A DNA stretch of 15,979 bases. It comes from Treponema sp. (GTDB taxonomy: Bacteria; Spirochaetota; Spirochaetia; Treponematales; Breznakiellaceae). Under the pieces are notes generated by a model. It saw only the letters and a list, made by a program, of their open reading frames with translations. It was not told where the DNA came from and ran no database searches. Positions 1 through 5,545 of the stretch are shown here, in pieces (position 1 is the first letter of the stretch; each line of letters opens with the position of its first letter). The translations under genes and the position numbers were made by a program. Where the stretch lies: positions 1 to 15,979 of the forward strand of contig JAIRLZ010000228.1 of assembly GCA_031259035.1 (NCBI GenBank), given 5' to 3'.

Positions 1-83
1 GGGCAAATATGAAAAATGCTTTACGCGATACCGCTCCTCTTTGCGATTTACTTCAGACCGCGGTTTATGATTATTGGCGTTAG

Positions 84-284
84 GTGTTTATAAGTAAAAT
101 AACTATAATAGGGACTGTGGCAATACTTAAATGGACAACGCCCGATAATTATACATTGCTAGGGCCAAACTTCGCAATGGCGTTGATGTCTTTCTTGTAT
201 GCCGTGACGCTCCATGCCGCCGTCATTTTGCCCTGTTCTGTCATTCTGAAAAAGAGAATGTTAGCGTTAAATCTTGAAATATAG
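84..284 (+). pseudogene. MotA/TolQ/ExbB proton-channel family remnant
   Basis: This 66-codon GTG-started frame looks like the C-terminal part of a MotA-type stator subunit, the inner-membrane proton or sodium channel that drives flagellar rotation. The pattern IIGTV, about 15 residues, then LGPNFAMALMSFLYAV and a hydrophobic stretch ending LPCSVILKKR follows the MotA order of GxxGTxxGL helix, GPGMAxAL motif, last membrane helix and basic tail. Two membrane segments are visible (about residues 3-16 and 29-52). A TAG stop sits directly before the GTG, and the upstream frame does not clearly continue the family. The MotA cytoplasmic tail is missing: the frame stops 11 residues after the last helix. 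A full MotA is about 260 residues, so this is most likely a decayed fragment. A small genuine two-helix protein is the alternative. The family match is by eye only. Confidence 0.45.
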
Positions 285-343
285 CGAACCTTCGGTTCGA
301 CCGGAGTTTCCAGAGGTTCCCTATAATGAAAGGGCGCGGCGGA

Positions 344-368
344 CGCCCTAGCAGCCGGTTGCGCTTGT
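344..368 (+). repeat. Copy of a dispersed 25-mer shared with 9123-9147
   Basis: The 25 bases here match the reverse complement of 9123-9147 at 23 of 25 positions (differences at 353 and 357). The shared core begins CGCCCTAGC and ends GTTGCGCTTGT. At 9123-9147 the sequence is one inner arm of a larger inverted-repeat element, so this copy is probably a remnant of the same repeat family. Confidence 0.6.
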
Positions 369-429
369 CCAGCCGCTCTTTTCCGCCGCTTTCCGCCTGC
401 TAATCGTTGCCACCCCGGCGGAAATTTGA

Positions 430-550
430 CGCCTGACACCAATTTGGCGCATGGCGCTCCGGCGCTTGCGGACGGCTTTTTCGTCCGTTTCATGTTCCTT
501 GATAAAAAATGCCGAACAATCGGTGTCAGGCGCCTTTTTTCCTGACATCG
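430..550 (+). repeat. Three-armed inverted repeat with mutually exclusive hairpins
   Basis: The arm CGCCTGACACC (430-440) is perfectly complementary to GGTGTCAGGCG (522-532). The second arm can instead pair locally: CGGTGTCAGG (521-530) with CCTGACATCG (541-550), including one G-T wobble, around a loop holding six T residues (535-540). The two pairings cannot form together. No gene directly downstream uses it as a leader, so it may be repeat debris, not an attenuator. Confidence 0.4.
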
Positions 551-640
551 CAACGCGGCCTTCGCTATACAAATGCCCCGCTCATCCTTGCCGTATTCTC
601 CGTAATATCGCCGCCTTCTATGGAAACCGGATTGTCACTG

Positions 641-688
641 GAGGCTGTTCCAAAACGCGCCTTATGGCGTCAGTTTTGGAACAGCCTC
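641..688. repeat. 48-bp perfect hairpin element flanked by ACTG
   Basis: The arms GAGGCTGTTCCAAAAC (641-656) and GTTTTGGAACAGCCTC (673-688) are perfectly complementary over 16 bp. Inside the 16-base loop a short GCGCC/GGCGT pairing is possible. ACTG occurs immediately on both sides (637-640 and 689-692), which looks like a 4-bp target duplication. The arm resembles the ends of the elements at 9045-9163 and 12790-12868, so this is probably a minimal member of the same palindromic family. Confidence 0.6.
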
Positions 689-871
689 ACTGTATACAAA
701 TATCCCGCCGCCCCCAAGCTGTCTTCGGTTAGAGCCGTATTGTTACGGATGCCGCCTCGCTTCATGGTAAACGCGCTCCCACATATCCTTGTCAGCGGCT
801 GCCGTTTTTTCCCTTGCATCTAATGAAGATTGCAGGAAATTATTTCGGATACCTTACCGGCAAACTATATC

Positions 872-900
872 TTGATTTTTTTTGCAAATGGCGCTATATT
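872..900 (+). promoter_or_regulatory. Candidate sigma-70 promoter of fusA
   Basis: TTGATT (872-877) and TATATT (895-900) are separated by 17 bp. Transcription would start near 907, giving a leader of about 80 nt before the fusA ATG. A weaker alternative is TTGGAC (928-933) with TACAAT (953-958), spacer 19. The leader contains GACGGCGTT twice (921-929 and 931-939). Confidence 0.45.
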
Positions 901-989
901 TTAACGCTATATGCAAAACAGACGGCGTTGGACGGCGTTTAGTTGCGCATAATACAATTTGAGCATAGAAATTTGAGGAGAGTTATGTT

Positions 990-3077
990 ATGAGCATCGA
1001 CATCTGTAAGATGCGGAACATCGGAATCAGCGCGCACATTGACTCAGGAAAGACGACGCTTTCTGAACGTATTTTGTTCTACAGTAATAAAATTCATATC
1101 ATCCGCGAGGTGCGGGGCAAAGACGGAGTGGGCGCGACCATGGATTCCATGGACATTGAACGGGAGCGTGGCATCACCATTCAGAGCGCCGCGACTCAGG
1201 TGGAATGGAAAGAACATACCATCAATTTGATCGATACGCCCGGACACGTTGACTTTACCATTGAAGTCGAGCGTTCTTTGCGCGTTTTGGACGGCGCCAT
1301 CCTCGTGCTGTGCGCGGTGGGTGGCGTTCAATCCCAATCCATCACGGTGGACAGGCAGCTCAAGCGCTACCATGTCCCGCGCATCGCCTTTGTGAATAAA
1401 TGCGATCGCGCGGGCGCGAACCCGTTCAAGGTGAAAAATCAATTGCGGGAAAAACTGGGGCTCAACGCGATTATGATCCAAATCCCCATCGGGCTTGAGG
1501 ACAAACTCGATGGCGTGGTCGACCTTATAACCCAAAAAGCCCTGTACTTTGACGGCGACAGAGGCGAGATCGTGCGGATCGCCGAAATTCCGGCGCATCT
1601 CAAGGCGGACGTCGAGAAGTACCGCGAGGAAATGCTTGACGTGGTGTCCATGTTTGACGATTCGCTTATGGAACTGCTGATGGATGGCGGCGCTATACCG
1701 GAAGACGCAATCCGCGCGGCCATTCGCAAGGGAACGCTGGCGGAGAAGCTGGTGCCGGTGATGATCGGCTCCGCGTACAAAAACAAGGGCGTCCAGCCTC
1801 TGCTTGACGGCGTTACGTATTACCTGCCGAATCCCACGGAAGTGAAGAACTACGCGCTTGACATCGGCGACAACGAAAAACAGGTGGAATTGGCGGCGGA
1901 CGCAAAAAAACCTACGGTCGCGCTTGGATTCAAACTGGAAGACGGCAAATACGGGCAGCTTACCTATGTACGCATCTACCAAGGCGAACTCAAGAAGGGC
2001 GATGAGCTTATGAACACCCGCACGCGCAAACGCTTCAAAGTGGGACGGCTGGTGCGTATGCACGCCAATATAATGGAAGACATCAACGAAGGCGTTCCGG
2101 GCGACATCGTAGCGCTTTTCGGCATTGAGTGCGCGTCCGGCGATACGTTTTGCGGCGGCGGACTCAATTACGCCATGTCTTCAATGTACGTGCCGGAACC
2201 CGTCATTTCCCTGGCCATTGCTCCCAAAGACAAGAAATCGGCGGATCAAATGGCGAAGGCGCTCAACCGGTTCACAAAAGAAGACCCCACGTTTCAAACG
2301 TTTGTAGACCCCGAATCGAATCAGACCATCATCAAGGGCATGGGCGAGCTTCATCTTGACGTATACATCACCCGTATGCGGCGTGAGTATAGTTGCGATG
2401 TTGAAACCGGTATGCCGCAGGTCGCGTACCGTGAAACCATCACGGCGCGGGCGGAATTCAACTACACGCACAAGAAACAAACCGGCGGTTCGGGGCAATA
2501 CGGCCGCGTCGCCGGCTACATGGAACCCTGTGAAACCGGCTACGAATTTGTGGACAACATCAAGGGCGGCGCGATTCCCACAGAATACATTCCAAGCTGC
2601 GACAAAGGGTTCCGTCAGGCGATACAGAAAGGCTCGCTCATCGGCTTCCCCATCGTCAACATGCGCTGTCTCATCAATGACGGTCAATCCCACCCGGTGG
2701 ACTCCTCGGACATCGCGTTCCAATTGGCGGCAATCGGAGCTTTCCGGGAGGCGTATGCCAAGGCGAAGCCGTGCATCCTCGAACCGATCATGCGGATCGC
2801 TGTTGAAGGGCCCACGGAATTTCAGGGAAATATTTTCGCCTCAATCAATCAAAGACGTGGTATAATAGTTTCGTCTACCGAGGATGGAATAAATTCCCGC
2901 GTTGAAGCCGAAGTGCCGTTGAGTGAAATGTTCGGTTACTCGCCAACATTGCGGGGCATGACCCAAGGCAAGGCGGAATTCTCTATGGAATTTGAGAAAT
3001 ACGGGAAGGTTCCGGCAAGTATTTCTGATGCGCTCATCAAGGAATACGAAGAAAAGCGGAAGAAGGAGCAGAAATGA
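990..3077 (+). CDS. fusA: Elongation factor G, spirochaete/mitochondrial (spdEFG1) type
   Basis: A 695-residue translational GTPase of normal EF-G length, which moves tRNA and mRNA through the ribosome after peptide transfer. All nucleotide-binding motifs are present: G1 AHIDSGKT (15-22), switch I RGITI (60-64), G3 DTPGH (82-86), G4 NKCD (136-139) and a GSA motif near 257. Domain IV shows HKKQTGGSGQYG from residue 494. The stretch EVRGKDGVGATMDSM before switch I and VLCAVGGVQSQS are characteristic, as far as I recall, of the spdEFG1 clade shared by spirochaetes, planctomycetes and mitochondria. In that clade the translocase (EFG1) is distinct from a recycling paralogue (EFG2), and this one looks like the translocase. 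The ATG at 990 is preceded by GAGGAG (975-980), spacing 9. Its stop overlaps the next gene by ATGA. The family call is secure; the EFG1 assignment is less so. Confidence 0.95.
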   Translation: MSIDICKMRNIGISAHIDSGKTTLSERILFYSNKIHIIREVRGKDGVGATMDSMDIERERGITIQSAATQVEWKEHTINLIDTPGHVDFTIEVERSLRVLDGAILVLCAVGGVQSQSITVDRQLKRYHVPRIAFVNKCDRAGANPFKVKNQLREKLGLNAIMIQIPIGLEDKLDGVVDLITQKALYFDGDRGEIVRIAEIPAHLKADVEKYREEMLDVVSMFDDSLMELLMDGGAIPEDAIRAAIRKGTLAEKLVPVMIGSAYKNKGVQPLLDGVTYYLPNPTEVKNYALDIGDNEKQVELAADAKKPTVALGFKLEDGKYGQLTYVRIYQGELKKGDELMNTRTRKRFKVGRLVRMHANIMEDINEGVPGDIVALFGIECASGDTFCGGGLNYAMSSMYVPEPVISLAIAPKDKKSADQMAKALNRFTKEDPTFQTFVDPESNQTIIKGMGELHLDVYITRMRREYSCDVETGMPQVAYRETITARAEFNYTHKKQTGGSGQYGRVAGYMEPCETGYEFVDNIKGGAIPTEYIPSCDKGFRQAIQKGSLIGFPIVNMRCLINDGQSHPVDSSDIAFQLAAIGAFREAYAKAKPCILEPIMRIAVEGPTEFQGNIFASINQRRGIIVSSTEDGINSRVEAEVPLSEMFGYSPTLRGMTQGKAEFSMEFEKYGKVPASISDALIKEYEEKRKKEQK

Positions 3078-3775
3078 CTATAGAAGATTTAATACGGCGC
3101 AGCCCCATACGGATTTTTGAACAATTCATTCATGGGGGGCTGAAGGGCGGGGAAACCGGCGTCATCGCGGCGCCGAACGGCATTGGCAAAACTTCCGTTT
3201 TGGTTCAGATCGCCTTATATAAACTGTTGCAATCGCATAAAGTCATACACGTATCGTTTGTCAGGCATGTGGACCATGTTCTTTCTTGGTACGAAGATAT
3301 TTTTGACGAATTTACCAAGAAAAAAAGCCTTGACCACGCAAATGAAGTGAAAAACAGCCTCGTGAGAAACAGGGTGTTGATGAACTTCAATCAAGAAGGC
3401 ATGACACGCGAGCAGATATTGAAGAGCTTGCGCTCCCTGATCGTTGAAGGCGGCTTCAAAGCCGAAGCCCTCATCATAGACGGGCTTGACTTCTCGCTTA
3501 CGGACGCCGGCTTTTTCAGGGCGGTCAAACAATTCGGAACAGAGATCGGCCTTTCCGTGTGGTACAGTTGCTCGGCGCCTGAAGGCGCGTATGACAACCG
3601 GAAAATCCCGCTTGTGATCAAGGATTATGTTGACGCTCTTGATGTCGTTATTACGCTTGAGCAAAAATTTTCTCACATAGAGCTTTCCGTATCCAAAGAT
3701 AGAAATGTATACACCCCATCTTCCGCGCCATTGAAGCTCGATCCCAAAACCCTGTTGGTGTTGGAAGTGGAGTGA
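3074..3775 (+). CDS. RecA/KaiC-like P-loop ATPase of unknown function
   Basis: A 233-residue soluble protein that I do not recognise as a named family. A Walker A-like loop APNGIGKT lies at 33-40 (the usual first Gly is Ala33), followed by a helix and the strand KVIHVSFVRH. A Walker B-like strand ALIID lies at 132-136. The opening GGLKGGETGVIAAPNGIGKTS resembles KaiC, RadA and DnaB-type RecA-fold proteins, where the substrate loop follows 'GG..G'. No extra domain, membrane segment or signal peptide is visible. The ATG at 3074 overlaps the fusA stop as ATGA and has AAGGAG at 3063-3068, so translation is coupled to EF-G. This suggests, but does not prove, a role linked to the ribosome or to fusA expression. 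Nothing looks broken. The P-loop ATPase assignment is fairly sure; the function is unknown. Confidence 0.75.
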   Translation: MTIEDLIRRSPIRIFEQFIHGGLKGGETGVIAAPNGIGKTSVLVQIALYKLLQSHKVIHVSFVRHVDHVLSWYEDIFDEFTKKKSLDHANEVKNSLVRNRVLMNFNQEGMTREQILKSLRSLIVEGGFKAEALIIDGLDFSLTDAGFFRAVKQFGTEIGLSVWYSCSAPEGAYDNRKIPLVIKDYVDALDVVITLEQKFSHIELSVSKDRNVYTPSSAPLKLDPKTLLVLEVE

Positions 3776-3864
3776 TGAAATTTTTCAGGCGCAGGCGATG
3801 TCGCCTGCCGCAACGCAACTCTGATTTTTCAAGCGGACGAACGTTATGCGCCGGATGCGTCACT

Positions 3865-3900
3865 GGCGGCGCCTCCGGCGAGGCGCCGCCAAATTTTGTT
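3865..3900 (+). terminator. Terminator-like GC hairpin after the fusA-ATPase pair
   Basis: GGCGGCGCCT (3865-3874) and AGGCGCCGCC (3881-3890) form a perfect 10-bp stem with a six-base loop, followed by AAATTTTGTTTTA. It lies about 90 bp after the ATPase stop. The T-rich tail is interrupted, so termination may be partial. A second short hairpin, GCAGGCGA/TCGCCTGC (3791-3808), lies closer to the stop. Confidence 0.45.
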
Positions 3901-3949
3901 TTAACGAAGCTGGGCGTACGCACGGCAGTTGCGGCAACCCCACTATCTA

Positions 3950-4070
3950 GTGTCTGTCCACAAAGTCGGTTACTTTGTGGACAGACCTTGCATTTTCGCA
4001 TCCTTTAGGCTGCGAAAATGCGAATTTCAAGGAAGTCTGTCTATAATGTGTCTACATTATAGACAGACAC
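3950..4070. mobile_element. MITE-like element, about 121 bp, TA-flanked, three hairpins
   Basis: The ends GTGTCTGTC (3950-3958) and GACAGACAC (4062-4070) are exact inverted repeats, each flanked by TA (3948-3949 and 4071-4072). This is the pattern left by Tc1/mariner/IS630-type transposition. ACTATCTA also occurs at both borders (3942-3949 and 4069-4076). Internally there are three strong hairpins: a 15-bp stem 3952-3966/3972-3986, a 10-bp stem 3991-4000/4011-4020, and a 15-bp stem 4035-4049/4054-4068. It has no coding capacity. It sits between the plus-strand fusA unit and the minus-strand polA operon, where its stems could act as terminators for both. The TA-transposon link is inference; no transposase is present. 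Confidence 0.6.
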
Positions 4071-4102
4071 TATCTAAAACGAACCCTTGAAAAAGCGGCG
4101 CG

Positions 4103-4924
4103 TCACTTGGACTCCGGATCAATCCAGCTTTCTTCCAAACCAGCCACGTCAATAACCTTGATGAGCTTCAGCCAGTAACTCGCTTCATTAAAAGTTGTAT
4201 AGGGACCAGTGCGGACGCGGAATACATTACTTCCTTTCACAACCGCCGATACAATTCTTGAATCAACACCCTTTTCCTTAAGGATTTTTTGGGCGTTCTC
4301 GGCGTGCGGTCTTGCGCCAAAAGCGCCTGTTTGTATCCAATAGTTATATGCGCTGGAGGAAGCGGGCGGCTTGGTGGTTGCCGCAGGTTTTGCCGTGGAC
4401 TTTGCCGCCGGTTTTGCCGCCGGCTGCGCGGAGCTCGCCGTTTGTTTCGGCTGTGTAGTTTGGGATGCGCCGCCGCTTTGCCCACGCCGCGGCGCATTGG
4501 GAGCCGAGGAAGACGCGGACGGCGCCGGTCTCTGGAGCGCATCAGGCGTTTGAGCGGCGGGCGCCGCGGGTATGACAGTGATCGTGAGCGTTTCCCCCTC
4601 ACCAGACGCCGGTTTGCTTTCGGGAACCGCGCCGCCGCCGCCGGACGTATCATAATTATTGATAATAACATTTTGCGCGCCGGAAGACGCGGCAGGCGGC
4701 GCGGCCAGCGGCGCAACCGGCGGATTAACAATCGCATCCCGTACATCCATAGAGGCGGGACGATCCGCAGGCGGCTCTTCCGGCTTGGGAACGCCGGAAA
4801 CCGCGGGCGGGATTGCGGTCAGCGCTTCATCTTTAGATGAAAGAAGTGATAGAGGAAGCGCTATCGCAATGAATAAAAAAAGTCCAATGATCACCGATAT
4901 AAACACTATTTTTTTCTTTTCCAT
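4103..4924 (-). CDS. Membrane-anchored SPOR-domain protein
   Basis: A 273-residue envelope protein. A short basic cytoplasmic start (MEKKK) is followed by one membrane helix (about 6-28), which should place the rest in the periplasm. A long low-complexity linker rich in Ala, Pro, Ser and Lys (about 30-190) leads to a SPOR domain (193-273) with the typical start YWIQTGAFGARPHAENAQ and the later element FRVRTGPYTTFNEA. SPOR domains bind peptidoglycan stripped of stem peptides, mostly at division sites, so a role in cell-wall or division-site function is likely (inference). It is the last gene of the polA-coaE unit: the ATG lies four bases after the coaE stop, and AAAGGA within the final coaE codons serves as its ribosome binding site. 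FtsN- or DedD-like names are possible, but the linker gives no support for a specific one. Confidence 0.85.
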   Translation of the reverse strand: MEKKKIVFISVIIGLFLFIAIALPLSLLSSKDEALTAIPPAVSGVPKPEEPPADRPASMDVRDAIVNPPVAPLAAPPAASSGAQNVIINNYDTSGGGGAVPESKPASGEGETLTITVIPAAPAAQTPDALQRPAPSASSSAPNAPRRGQSGGASQTTQPKQTASSAQPAAKPAAKSTAKPAATTKPPASSSAYNYWIQTGAFGARPHAENAQKILKEKGVDSRIVSAVVKGSNVFRVRTGPYTTFNEASYWLKLIKVIDVAGLEESWIDPESK

Positions 4925-4928
4925 CTCA

Positions 4929-5540
4929 CTATCCTTTACAATCTGTCTTTTGCAAAAGCCGAATCACGCGATCCAATTGCTTTCGAACATTTCTTCCCGC
5001 AGTGTTGTTGATATTGTATATATTAACTTTTCTATTATCGGCATTTTTTTGCAAATAGTGAGATGAAAAACCGCGCTGGCGGAGGAAGCGTTTTATAACC
5101 TCGATCCACGGCAGCCGATCCCGTTTTCTGGCGCGGATGAGTCGCGTTGCAAATCCCGCCTTGACAATGACGATGGCGTCGAGACGGTCAAACGCGATTG
5201 ATCTGTGGAGCAAGGCCGCGTTGACGACGCAGGTTTTCCCACCCTGCGCGGCTATCCATTCACTGGTGAGCGCGTTTGCCGTGGGGTGGACAATAGCTTC
5301 AAGCGCCGCCAGTTCGCGCGGACTCCCAAAGACTTTTTCGCCCAGCAGCCTCCGGTCTATTTCCCCGCTTTCCTTTTCCAGTACGCCGGCGCCGAAACGC
5401 GCGATTATCGCGCCCCGTTCCCGGCGAATGGCCTCGTGTCCCAGCTTGTCAACGTCAAGCGCGGGAAACCCCCGTTCTTCAAGCAAGGAGGCGATGAAAT
5501 TTTTCCCCGAACAATACAATCCGGTTAAACCGATAAGCAT
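4929..5540 (-). CDS. coaE: Dephospho-CoA kinase
   Basis: A 203-residue P-loop kinase of usual CoaE length, catalysing the last step of coenzyme A synthesis: phosphorylation of the 3'-hydroxyl of dephospho-CoA with ATP. The N terminus MLIGLTG leads into the loop GLYCSGKN (7-14), then FPALDVDKLGHE (25-36), which matches the CoaE DxD-H-E region. The C-terminal region KVNIYNINNTAGRNVRKQL resembles the 'x-N-x-G' end of the family. The loop ends in Asn14 instead of the usual Ser or Thr that helps bind magnesium. The gene otherwise looks intact, so this may be lineage-typical and not a defect. The start lies five bases after the polA stop. The nearest GGGGAG is inside the last polA codons, about 16 bases away, so translational coupling is likely. 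Confidence 0.85.
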   Translation of the reverse strand: MLIGLTGLYCSGKNFIASLLEERGFPALDVDKLGHEAIRRERGAIIARFGAGVLEKESGEIDRRLLGEKVFGSPRELAALEAIVHPTANALTSEWIAAQGGKTCVVNAALLHRSIAFDRLDAIVIVKAGFATRLIRARKRDRLPWIEVIKRFLRQRGFSSHYLQKNADNRKVNIYNINNTAGRNVRKQLDRVIRLLQKTDCKG

Positions 5541-5545
5541 GACGC

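Larger units (their letters stand above)
285..871. other. Repeat-rich intergenic region without a supported gene
   Basis: About 590 bp between the motA-like remnant and the fusA promoter. Several short frames of 60-130 codons occur on both strands, but they overlap each other, lack ribosome binding sites and show no recognisable domain. The stretch contains inverted repeats (430-550), a perfect 16-bp stem hairpin (641-688), a copy of a dispersed 25-mer (344-368), and an imperfect direct repeat of 16 bp (566-581 and 693-708, two differences by eye) on either side of the hairpin. On the minus strand a frame ending at TAA 743-745 gives a plausible hydrophilic tail (DMWERVYHEARRHP) without a start codon. 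The whole looks like decayed, repeat-invaded DNA. Confidence 0.5.

Noticed and set aside
149..823. Overlapping frames of 74-134 codons in the first spacer
   Set aside because: They overlap on both strands, cross inverted repeats, and lack binding sites and domains.
1044..2063. Long minus-strand frame of 339 codons opposite fusA
   Set aside because: The product is His/Phe/Val-rich in a way typical of antisense shadows, matches no family, and fusA is a certain gene on the other strand.
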